Translations under genes and position numbers: made by a program | The notes under the pieces: generated by a model | The model's database searches: none | What the model was told of the DNA's origin: nothing | Seen by the model: the letters and a program-made list of their open reading frames with translations, nothing else | Part shown: piece by piece, positions 33,579 through 43,878 of the stretch | Position numbering within the stretch: the first letter of the stretch is position 1 | Layout of the letters: every line of letters starts with the position of its first letter | NCBI GenBank assembly: GCA_038496675.1 | Contig: CM076661.1 | Span: forward strand, 11,074,906 to 11,138,905 | Source of the DNA: Rachycentron canadum | Taxonomy: Eukaryota > Chordata > Actinopteri > Carangiformes > Rachycentridae | DNA length: 64,000 nucleotides | Direction: 5' to 3'

Positions 33579-34340
33579 ATGAAAAGAATTTCATTTCAAC
33601 CCACTTTATTGGTCTTATCACTTCCTGAAAGGCACTCTGCCTATTTAAATCTGACATACAGCATGATGGCGAGGAGAATGGTGCACATTCGGTTTGACAT
33701 TATGCCTTTCAATAACAGATGTTTACTCGGTGGTGCACATTTCAGAGTCCTCTCTTTAATGATGGTTCATAAAGGTGAAATGAAAGCTGCAGTAATGCTT
33801 GATTCAATGTCGGTTTTTATTAAGATAAAAAAAAGGACACACGTTGGAAGGCCTCGTTCTTGTTTATCAGGTCTCCTCACCCAGCACAGGAATATGAACA
33901 CACCTTTTGAAGTGATTAGCATTGCTATTGACATGGTAAACAGTGATTAAAAATATATGCCTCTAAATGGGCCCCAGCCTCGCCAATCAGATAGTGAGCA
34001 GGCTAGTCAGTGGTGCAATAAATCATTAGGTCTGGCCAGTGGAAACCAGGGCTATCCACTGAATCTGGGGTTGACTCGATATGGAGATATCAATGAAAGC
34101 CTTTGTTTTGTCCACCACAGCAAATTAGACACGCCAGTGTGCCCGGTTAATGTACACACTGCAATCATCCCTGACCTATACAGGCTGAATTTAGCACTTG
34201 GGATTTCTCATAAAGCAGAAGTTTCATTCCAGTTGGCTACACAGAGTGAATGCGGCCTAGATGATAGGATAGCTAGAGAGGCCATCCGCTGGAATGAAAA
34301 TAATCTGTTAAATGAGACAGCAGTGTTGTCATACAGCTAA
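33579..34340 (+). other. Nearly open 762-bp frame of unknown nature
   Basis: Two frames (123 and 127 codons) lie in the same reading phase. They are interrupted by a single TAA at 33948-33950, with the next ATG at 33957. No domain, signal peptide or membrane segment is evident, and no convincing splice context or codon bias is visible. Low stop density can result from conserved noncoding sequence. I do not call a gene. Confidence 0.12.
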
Positions 34341-37300
34341 TGAAACGACACAGTCAAGAGTTCAGTGCATTTAGAGTGAACTAGCCTTTATTTAACCAGC
34401 TGTAAACATTGCTCAGAAATATACAAAAGAAAAACTTCCAGTCTGGTTGACCTTTGACCTTGTTTATATTGCTCAGGATAAAACTCTGGATGGCCAGTGG
34501 CCAGTAAAATGCACTCTGCGTGCACCGTGCACACTGAGAGCAGTGGCACTCTGGGGACAGAGAGGACCTTTTAGGAGGTGACAATGACAGGGGAGGTTGG
34601 ATGGGGTCAGGTTGGTTTGATACCATGCTATTGAGGCCTTAATTGCTCATAGAGAGGCTATAGGGGCCTTCTGTGCATCTACTGTGAAAGGACTAAGCCA
34701 GGGAAGGTAATTTATGACTGGCAGGGTGAGGTTTCAGGGGGAGCGTCCCCTTAAAAGCGAGGTATGCATGCTTGGCCCCTCTCCTGAGCTCAAGTGGCTC
34801 AATAGATGGCAATTGAGCTACTTGGGAGGTGGACCTACAGTCTCTTTCTCTTCCCCACTCTCTCATTCTTTCTGTCTTTCTCTAACTCTCTCTCTAACTC
34901 TGCTCGGCTGCTCCCTCCCATGTCCTAGATCAGCTCATCTGGGTGTGCTGCGGCAGGATATCAATCTTAATGAAGCTGCCAGGCCAGTGTCGTATCAACT
35001 TTAGACTACAGGCCTTGATAAGCATACCAATTCTCTGTAACAATACCCAGGGTAATAACCAGGACAATAAGGTCTCACAAAGGATGGAGTGTGGAGACAT
35101 CTGAATTTTATTGTGTGCCGTGTGTGTATATGTGTTTGTGTGTGTGAAAGAGAGAGAAAGGGAGCGAGAGAGAGAGAGTGTGCACATAAATTGTCTGTCA
35201 GTGTATTTGTGTGTGTGCAGGAAATGCATGTGTTTAAAGTGAACATGGTGGATGTACATAATATAAAGTGTGAAGAGTTTGGACTTTTTCATATCACATG
35301 TCTTCATGTCACAGATGTCAGTATCGCATTAAAGGGAGACCACATACGAAGAGCAGAGTCATACCGTAGCACTACAGCTCTGGAGAGTTGTTGCCGACCT
35401 CATTCAAATATTGAAGCAAGCGAAGCTCTTATTGCATAAGCTACAGGTCTCTCTGAGAATATCCTCCTGTGCAGTAGAGCTACAGTATTAGGTTACCCTC
35501 ATCATTCAGCTTCCCAGTCATGTCTCTGAGATGAGTCAAATGTTGTTGTGTTTACAGTATGGTTTTATCTCCACAGCCAGATAGGTCTGGAGTGGGGATC
35601 GTGGGCGCCTGCCTGCTGGCTGCTTCTGGTTTGGAGGGCGTTGGAGGACAATGTGTGGCTGTGTGACCGTATGTCTGTTTGTATCTGGGGGGTTTGGTCA
35701 CATGAGGGCAAGATGAATGCCTGTGGTCTCTAATTTATTGTGGTGGGTTTATGTGGCTGTGACTTTTGCACACATTAGCAACATTGCTCTGCTTTCATCT
35801 ACAGGGTCTCTTTTGGATTAAAATAAGGAGAAGAAAAAAAAAGGATGCTAACCACAACCTTATTTAAGAGGGATGGAGGGAGGAGGGGGATTTCCATTCT
35901 GACTTCCTCACAAGGGCAGGCAGACATGTGGTTGGACGTTTGATGTCAGTCTCAAAGAATTTGTTTGCACAAATGGCTCAGATGCTGACTGTATTGATGC
36001 AACTCTGCCTTGCTGAGTTATCTTGCATCCTCTTCTTGGTATCATCAAATCATAAGAAACATTGCTGGAATTCTGCAAAACATAGGTGCTAATCTGCTCA
36101 TGTTGATGATTTCAATATCCATTTGCATTATAAATAAGCCGTAGTACATGCAAGGTGAACACGAAGACACTCTTCTTGGGTCATTTTGGATAGATTAAAA
36201 AGATAAATCCAACAGAGAGCCAACTGAGGGGGGTCAAACAGGAGCTTTAAGAGAGCAAGAAATGTGATGATGCCTCTTGATTCATCCTCTAGATAAGAGC
36301 TATAGAACCGGCAGAAATGCCTCCAATGGCGCTTGGCTGTCACAGGTGGAGTTTTGAATGGCAGGTTCATTCTTTCATGTGAAGGCTTTTCTGTTAGAGC
36401 TAAAAAGAGCTAATTAAAAGGGACTATGGACCTGGCTGCAGGGTGTTTCTCATTATAGTCACATACTGTTGTGTGTGTTATAGGGCCTAACCTGAATTTT
36501 TACAGGTTAAGCATGTGCTGGTAGCAGATCACTACTACAACCTCTGAGGCTCACGGTTCCTCTTCCTCATCTGTTTAACACTGACAAAGAAACAATAAAC
36601 ACATCCATTCGATACAGATATGAAAACAATGCACACATTTATATGATCAATGGGAAGATGAGTAACATGGGGAGAGCATTTTATTCCGCGCGTCCTGTGT
36701 CTGTGAGGTCAGTTAATGCAGTCGACAGTGTGGACAGTTTGGCTCAGCTGGACATATGAGATATTTATAGATCCAGCTTCCCTGTGGATTGATTGTCTGG
36801 TGGGTTGTTCTTTATTGATCCAAGATTCAGGAAAAAAAACGCACCCCAGGTCAGACAGCCACGCACACCTTGAGAATGTGGACTCTGGAAATATTGTACA
36901 CAGGTAGTACAGGCGGCAGAGAGTTAAAAAGCAGCAGCATGTGGGCACAGTATATTTGATTTAGATTCAGTATGTGATGCTCCAGGGCTGGAGGGCTGAC
37001 ATTCAAATTAGGGTTTGGTTGTAGAGATTTAAAACTACATAAATTACAGCCTACTGAGCAGCTGAATGACCTGCACATGGGTCTCTTGTTTCTTTCTTTT
37101 GTTCTAACAGTGTCTGGGGGCCCATGTTCCGCCGTGGGTGTAAGGTGGCGCCCATGTTGCGTTTTAATTTCTCTTGTTTTTAGGCAGCAGACCCCATCAC
37201 TGTCAATGGCCCAAATAATAACGTTTTATTGGTGCACACGGTGCAGCTTGCTGATGCTACTTGGCCATTAAGATGAGGTACAGACAGAGACAGAGAAAGA

Positions 37301-37459
37301 GAAAGAGAGGCCTCAGTGCCCCCGCTGCTATAATTTAGGGCACTCTTATCCATGCCATCAGCTCAGATTGTAATTCAAGAAGCAACAGTGTGGAGGGCCC
37401 AGTCCTTTTTTATGCACAGCCATTACTGGGGTGGTGAGATACAGTAGTGGCTTTTAGCA
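34341..37459. other. Noncoding stretch
   Basis: No gene is supported. There is a GT/GA compound run at 35113-35215 and an octamer at 36121-36128. Patches such as 36380-36440 (AGAGCTAATTAAAAG) resemble homeodomain-rich CNE fragments. The remaining frames are unrecognisable. Confidence 0.55.
35113..35215. repeat. Compound GT and GA microsatellite region
   Basis: An imperfect GT run (35115-35147) is followed by GA runs (35147-35178), then further GTGT strings to about 35217. Confidence 0.75.
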
Positions 37460-37760
37460 CAGGAGAGGCCAGACATAGATGGGTCGTCCAAGTGTTTTAC
37501 AATTGAATGTGCTAAACCGCTGCCACCATGCAGCCACACAGGCAGGGATGGGACCTGATTCAGGTCTTTCTCTCCCCCTCCTGCTGTCCTCTGCTCTGGG
37601 CCTCAGTGATGGGCAGAGAGGACCGGGGCTGTTATCCCCTCTGGTAATTACCACCATTAAAGCTAATCCTGGTCCAATTCAGGCTGCTTTTGTTTTGAGC
37701 TTTATCTCTTCAGTGCTGGAGAGTTTCTCCTTTCAGAGCAGCACACAAAGACACAGTTTT
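37460..37760. promoter_or_regulatory. CNE-like block
   Basis: This repeat-free block contains GGTAATTACC (homeodomain palindrome, near 37642), ATTAAAGCTAATCC (OTX/PITX-type TAATCC) and CTTTGTT-like strings. The minus-strand frame at 37657-37454 is unrecognisable. It is probably regulatory. Confidence 0.3.
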
Positions 37761-38009
37761 TAGAGTTGGTAATTATCTGTTATATACTCTCTGCTGGGAA
37801 TAGGATAAAAAAAATACTTGAGATGGACAGGAGCATATCTGCTCTCTCTCTTTCTTTCTTGCGCACCGCCTCTCTCTACCTCCATCAACTCTCACAATCT
37901 CTCACCTCTTTCTCTTTGGCCCTTTTTTTTTTATTCAGAATGACAAAAAAGATAATTGTTAAATTCTGTGCTGGATGTTATTGAGAGATTAACAAGCTTG
38001 AGCGTGAAT
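37761..38009. other. Noncoding spacer
   Basis: This spacer contains CT-rich strings around 37840-37920. Nothing else is recognised. Confidence 0.6.
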
Positions 38010-38310
38010 TTATCAATCTCTGTGACAATACTGCGATAAATGTAATTATATTTAGTACTTATTAGCATGATGGTAATGCTGGCCCCTAATTTTCCGCTGT
38101 AATTGCGGCTCTATTTTTACGAGGTGTTAACTGCTATTAATCACATTGATGATTCAGTAAATGTAGCGCAAAGATTTCCAATCAATTACATTTCCTCTGA
38201 CCTCTCTCAGCAGATCTGTCTCTTATCAAAGGAAATAAAAGTTCATTGTTACATAAAAAAGGACAGACAGAAAGACAGAGCTCTTTCCACGCAGAACCTG
38301 TTTTAATGGA
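38010..38310. promoter_or_regulatory. CNE-like block with TCF/LEF-type site
   Basis: This AT-rich, non-repetitive block has many homeodomain cores (TATTAGCATG, CTAATTTTCC, TATTAATCAC, CAATTACATT). It also has ATCAAAGG near 38225, the TCF/LEF consensus core. Its texture is that of a deeply conserved enhancer. Confidence 0.3.
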
Positions 38311-38859
38311 TTTTTTTTTTTTCATCCTTTTCCTCCAAATCAAACCGGTGTCATAATTTTCAATTTGCCAGTTTTCACTGCCACCGTTTTTTCCCCCTTT
38401 TTTTATTTTATGAGCTGGCAAATTGTCAACTGTCAAAGTTAAAGTGACACCCTGCAGCTAGAAATAGACCAGCCCTCCGATAAGAATTATATCTGACTGA
38501 TAAATATGCTGCGTGTGTGTGATGGAAGGGCTGTTACACTAATCATTGTGAGTATTGTGATACCATGCCCTGTGCGCTGTGTTAATCTTGGTAACAGTAT
38601 TTTACCCATCATACTAGTGCCCATCATCACACACACACACACACACAGGCACATGCATTCTCAGTCGTCTTCCACCCCCATATGAGAGGAATGGCTGTCT
38701 GTGCACATCTTTAATAAGCACCATCTGACTAGTAGAGTCAACAGCAGAGTTGGTGTGATAGGCAGCATGAATCCAAATGCCCTTGTTATATCCAGCAGCA
38801 CACTGCACCAGCTTTCCTCCAGCATGTCATCACTTTGCTTCAGTTGCCCACTCACAGCT
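38311..38859. other. Noncoding stretch
   Basis: No gene is supported. There is a short T tract at 38310-38322 and a CA tract at 38628-38648. Confidence 0.6.
38628..38648. repeat. (CA)n microsatellite
   Basis: This is a pure CA repeat of about ten units. Confidence 0.9.
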
Positions 38860-39070
38860 CGTCCTCACTCCAGATGGCACATCACTTCCTGGTCCTGGGC
38901 CTGCTGTGCTGGGACCCCTCTCTGATTGGTCAGCACACCTGCTCCCCCACTGCCTGTGAGATGATTGACAGGTGCCTTCCCCAAACAGAGGCCCGGCTGC
39001 CGCTGACATTCTGTCGTTGAGTGACAGCCCCCACGGTGTTGGGCTCCCCGCTGACGATTCTGGGCATGAC
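38860..39070. promoter_or_regulatory. Regulatory-motif cluster (NF-Y, E-boxes, PBX-MEIS)
   Basis: Within about 50 bp lie CTGATTGGTCAG (38922-38933, NF-Y box on the minus strand), CACCTG (38936-38941), TGATTGACAG (38962-38971, the optimal PBX-MEIS/PREP composite) and an overlapping CAGGTG (38969-38974). GTTGAGTGACAG follows near 39015. The GC content is higher than in the flanks. Overlapping frames are unrecognisable. This is the densest set of full-consensus developmental sites that I noticed. Confidence 0.4.
38962..38971 (+). promoter_or_regulatory. PBX-MEIS composite site
   Basis: TGATTGACAG matches the published optimal ten-base site for PBX-MEIS/PREP heterodimers. Close variants ending CAA or CAC occur elsewhere in the window, but I noticed only this exact copy. 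Confidence 0.45.
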
Positions 39071-41510
39071 ATCATTAGTTTTTCTCTATCAAACAGCTGT
39101 TCTTGATTCCTGGTGTTCATAAAATCAGGCGTCTGATTCTAGACTGAGTGTAAATAACATTAATTAGGCTTTGCATGAGTTGCACAAATCAGAACTGGCT
39201 GAATGTGTTGCATGTTTGTTGAAGTGGTAAATCAAGGCATGCTTTCAGTACATAACCTTATTAATTTGAAACAAATTACAAGGATGAGGTAACTAACAAA
39301 TGTATTTTTCTATCATACTGCTAAAAAAACAAAAAACAAAAACAATTTCACTTGTGTGACAGGAAACATGAGACTCTATACAGCACTGTAGTCAAGACCT
39401 CTTGGCTAAATTACCAAATATATAAATAAATAATGTATTTTGCATGGGGCGGTTTGAATATTTTACCCTCTTATATTTTACATGCACAAGAAGTTCTTAA
39501 AGTGGTCAGAAAAATTATATTTTAAAGGAAACTCCACAGACTTTCTTATGCAATTTATTCCAATAGAAACATCCCAAAGTACACCCTAAAAAAATACCAT
39601 TCTGTTGAGTCAACAGTCTCAGCAGACTCGTTATTGCAGGGATGTTGTAATATGTTATATTGCATTACATTGCACAGAGGTTTCTGTTTTTCTGGTCACA
39701 TACCTCAAAGCTTAATAATATCCATTTCTGACAGGTTGTTCTTCCCCCAGTAGAGAAGGAATGAGAGAATGCCACCTGTGCTGACGGCTTCGGTTGACGA
39801 AGCTGAGTGACAGGAAGAGGGCTGAATGGTCAGACCATCGGAGGCTGCGGCAGCATGGTCCTCGAGCCTTGGCCAGATGGTAGGCTTCAGGTGTGTGTGT
39901 GGCTCAGGGATCCCTGGAAAGGAGGGAAAGCATACATCAGTGTCTGTGTATCTCAGAGGAACAGTCAACACAGGTAGCTAATGGATACACTGCCTCAGAC
40001 ACCCGCGGGCATCCTCGGGCAATGCACTGGCACAGCGCCAGCAGGACTCAAGCCTGTCATCATTCAGGCATAAGGAGAGTGTTTAGTTTTTTATCTTATT
40101 TTTTATTTTGGATTTTTTTTCCCAGGCGTTGGGAGGAGGCAATGACCCGGTGGATGCTGTGTACATTGATGGAAGGATAAGAAATAAATAATAAATAAAT
40201 GAATCTGGATTCCCCCCCCCCCAAGCCATCACCCATTTCACCTTGCACCAGCCCTGAAAACACAAATTATTCCAATTTGCAGGAACAGTGTGGAGCAGTG
40301 CAAGCTAACCGAGGCCGTTCCAGTGTTTCTAATTATTGAATTCATTCTGACAAGAGGCAACTTCTTTTCATGTTGTCACCTCATTCCTGTGACCACAAGG
40401 AATATGAATTGTTATGGTGTTGGTGTCTGTTTTTTTTCTTCTTCTTCTTCTTTTTTTTTTTTTGTCACTTCTCTAAATCTGATTATAAAGTATGTTTCTT
40501 ATTCTGCCGAGATTAGCCATCTGGCTGTGGGATGCAGGGAGGGAATCTCTCTGCTTGTTAGTGACTGGCTTTCACAGCTCTCCCTCCGCTGAGCTCAAAG
40601 CTTGCTGAGTGACACTGCTGCCCACTCACACAGACAAAAATACCCCGCTAACTGGATGGCATATGTGAGACATTCACCACAGGGTACAGCTCCGTGTGTG
40701 CCTATGTGTGTGTACAACAGAAAGACAGACTGTGGGTGAATGAATAAGAGGGACAGCAGGAAAACAGGCAGAAAAGTGTCCTTTTTTTTCTCCCTCCTCT
40801 TTCCGCAGACTAATACCTTGTCAATTGGGGTGGTGGTGGGGGGTGGGAATTAACTTACATTTGGAGAAAACTTGGCTGATGGCTTTCCTAGATAAACTGA
40901 ACCCCCGAGTGAAAGTCCAGGACATCTTTTCCTCAGAGGGCTACGTGGGAAAGTGTGAATATTTGTCCAAACATGGTGCTGAAAGCTGTGAGTAGTGAGC
41001 ACATGTGGGAAAGGTGGGCTGAAATATGTTGGACAAATTGGACTTTGTCAGCTCTGCCTGCTAAGCTTTTCAGATGGTCTAATTGAACCTGACATGACTT
41101 TACTTCTGTGGCTTCCTCTTTGGCTCTGCCTCTATTTGTCTTCTCGCTCATGCTATAGTCATTAGCCGTGTTCGTCTCATTGTCCTGCTGTGCTGCTAAA
41201 ACACACACCCGCTTAATAAAGCCTTCATTGTGAATGATACAGTAGCACCTCTATGATCAAAAATAAATTGTCTTTTTACTGGAGAGTGTGAGGCTCTGCT
41301 GGAAAGTGTGAAATCTCTGCAAATACTGTTGGAATTAACTAAGCCAATTTAATGCCACAATGAAGAATTTGTTTGGCTGTCATCATGTTTGGAGTTCTTG
41401 AGGTAGGGAGACATAGTTTTTGCAACTTTTTCTTGCCAATCAGAAATGAAAACACAGACTTCTTTTCTTTCTCTGGAGTGTACATAAAGAAACAGTTTTG
41501 CAGCCTCAGA
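39071..41510. other. Noncoding stretch
   Basis: No gene is supported. There are a C run at 40213-40222, TTC/T-rich sequence at 40431-40464, and A-rich strings near 39325. All frames are unrecognisable. Confidence 0.6.
40431..40464. repeat. T-rich (TTC)n run
   Basis: T8, then TTC repeats, then T14. Confidence 0.8.
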
Positions 41511-41527
41511 ACACACACACACACACG

Positions 41528-41562
<35 letters not shown>

Positions 41563-41588
41563 GCATGCACACATGCACACATGCACAT
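41511..41588. repeat. Imperfect (CA)n microsatellite
   Basis: CA units are interrupted by GCACGCAC and GCATGCACACATGCAC. The alternating purine-pyrimidine pattern favours Z-DNA. Confidence 0.9.
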
Positions 41589-41672
41589 GAAGCTGCCACA
41601 TCTTGTATCAAAAGAAAGTGCATTACTTAGAGTAGGTAAATTACAATGTCAACAAAATGGGAAAACAGCATT

Positions 41673-41686
41673 TCAACAGGGGGCGC
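41673..41686 (+). promoter_or_regulatory. CTCF-core-like motif
   Basis: TCAACAGGGGGCGC matches 12 of 14 positions of CCASYAGRKGGCRS, including the invariant AGGGGGCGC part. It points in the same direction as the sites at 4998 and 14900. A CA microsatellite lies about 90 bp on either side. Confidence 0.45.
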
Positions 41687-41772
41687 CACACTGTAAATCC
41701 AGATTTAAAATACAGTGCAACACAGTAAAGTGAGGACGTGCTCACAGGAGGCAGCTGGTTTATTCAAACAAA

Positions 41773-41821
41773 CCCCCCCCCCACACACACACACACACAC
41801 ACACACTGACCCACACACACA
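41773..41821. repeat. C-run plus (CA)n microsatellite
   Basis: C9 runs into a CA array, then CTGACC and a second short CA array. Confidence 0.88.
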
Positions 41822-42225
41822 AGGCATTCGGTGCCTGCTAAGAGTTAAAAACAAGTCACCTCTCTGACATTTACGCGGGGCTGCTGCTTCTTTTCAGATG
41901 CACTGTGGGATATGACAATACCCGCGGCAGGAGAGGCATTGAAAAGACTTCTGGGGAGACAGGAAGCCTCCACGAGCATGGTGCACCTGGACTACCTAAA
42001 CAACCAGCACAAAAAGACCCACTTGATTGAGTGAATGTGGGAGGACAATGAGCACAATAAAATAAATGGAGTGGTGAAACAATGCCAAATGATGTCACCT
42101 GGCAGTCAACTGGACCCCTGCCACAGTGTTGCTTTGGCTGGCCTGTGCTGTCTGTAACAAGTCTCTTACTCGGCACCGTGGTTATGCTCCAATTTCCTCC
42201 GCTACAAAGTACCATGTTCCAAATC

Positions 42226-42248
42226 TTTTTTTTTTTTTTTTTTTTTTT
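42226..42248. repeat. T23 homopolymer
   Basis: This is an uninterrupted T run. Confidence 0.9.
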
Positions 42249-43021
42249 CATCGGCTGAAAAGGCACAGTAGTCGTGAGTAGTGAGTGAGTAATTCTTGCT
42301 GTTTGGATGGCTTACCAATGCAATTTTTCAAAACACACTTCACAGATACTACTGCTGCCATCAAAGACCCCCAGAGGAACATTAGCATAGAGGAGTGTTT
42401 ATACTTTGCATCGATAGTCCATTTACTCTGGCAAACATCAAAGAGCAGAATATCAGCTTTGTTGAATGCCATTTACTGTGGCACGAGATATTTTGATGAA
42501 ACAAGCTGAATGTTATCTCTATGCCTCTTCTCTGCTGAGAGGGAAACTGTGGAGAAATTATAAGGGCTGGACGTTACAAAACAACATAATCAAATAAATA
42601 AAAAGGAAGTTGATCTTGACATCCTGATAAGGATTCACTTTTGCCTTGAGCTTTAAATATCCTCCTCTGTGCACTAAACAGATGCCACATAATGGAACTG
42701 ACTAAAAATCATTCACAGCCAACATTGACTTACATATGCCAAAATCATACTAACATACTAATCCTCATGCAGCTGCTAATCACTGCAGCCACATTCTCAG
42801 CACTCTGTTGCTCTGCGTCCAGGTTGGCTGATTTGATGAGTATCAGATAGCCTGGACCTAAGCTTCCTGTGTTGCCTCTCCATTTGGTTCCCATTTAACC
42901 TGTCTCACAGCCAATAAAAGACCTAGTCAATTACAACAAACCGGGAACTTCATATGCAGGAAATAGGCCAATTACATTAAACCCGGAGAGCTTCTGCAAG
43001 CCAGCGATCTAGGGGTTAAAT

Positions 43022-43038
43022 GGGGGGGGGGGGGGGGG
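43022..43038 (+). repeat. G17 homopolymer
   Basis: Seventeen G stand in a row after a T. It is able to form quadruplexes and is a likely source of sequencing error. Confidence 0.85.
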
Positions 43039-43878
43039 AAAGGAAATATGTAAAGAGGCAGGGAGTCGAGCAGGAACTGCAGCAGTTTTGGGTTTCAATC
43101 TGCCAGTTAATCTTCAAACAGCAAGCTGGCAGTGTGCTGGTCACTGATAAAGGCCCTGGTCTGTCATCACACAGCCTCACCTCCAGTCACTCAGCCCTCC
43201 TGTCAGGACGTCATCTGGAATCTGGGAAACAGCTAAGGGCAAGGAGAGAAAGGCCACAGAGAGACAGCGGGTGGAGGGGAGGATCTGTGTTTGTGTGTAT
43301 CTGCGTGCACGTCGCGCCTGCTCAGCTCCCTGTCTGCGCATGGTAGTGTTTGTGTCTACGTGAGCCTGCCTGTCTGTATATAAATGTGCTTTTTTTCTTT
43401 TTCTTTTTTTGCTCGCACATGTCTGTGGCGTGACCCCTGTCCAGACCCTCCCTCCCTCCCTTTCCCCTCGCCTTTCCCGACATGCACACGCTCAAACATA
43501 TACATACCCACAGCTCAGGTCTGCGTCGTAAAATCAAACGCTGATTGTGTGATCATGGGTAATTGTGTGAGGAGAGGCCATAAAGTCGAAAAAGAGGGTG
43601 TATTAGTGTTTTGTGGCTGTGTTTTATGGGAAGGTGCGCTTTTACGTCTGGGGATGGCTGTGCTGAAAGGTGAGAAGGGGAGGTATCAAAGAGCTGACTT
43701 TGTTGTTTAAAGACAGTCCCCCTGAGGTAGACTGCTGCTGAAAGACAATGTTTACTGCCTGCTGATTGACACTGTAAAGGCACACAGACGGCACTGAAGA
43801 ACTAATTGGATGTGGCAGAAAGAGTCACCCATCTTGATGTGTGTAGATTTTCATTATTAATTTTGACACAAGATAATT

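Larger units (their letters stand above)
41822..43878. other. Noncoding stretch
   Basis: No gene is supported. There are a T tract at 42226-42248 and a G tract at 43022-43038. The block at 42800-43015 is CNE-like, with paired CCAATTACATT/GTCAATTACAA strings and CCAATAAAAG. Confidence 0.55.
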
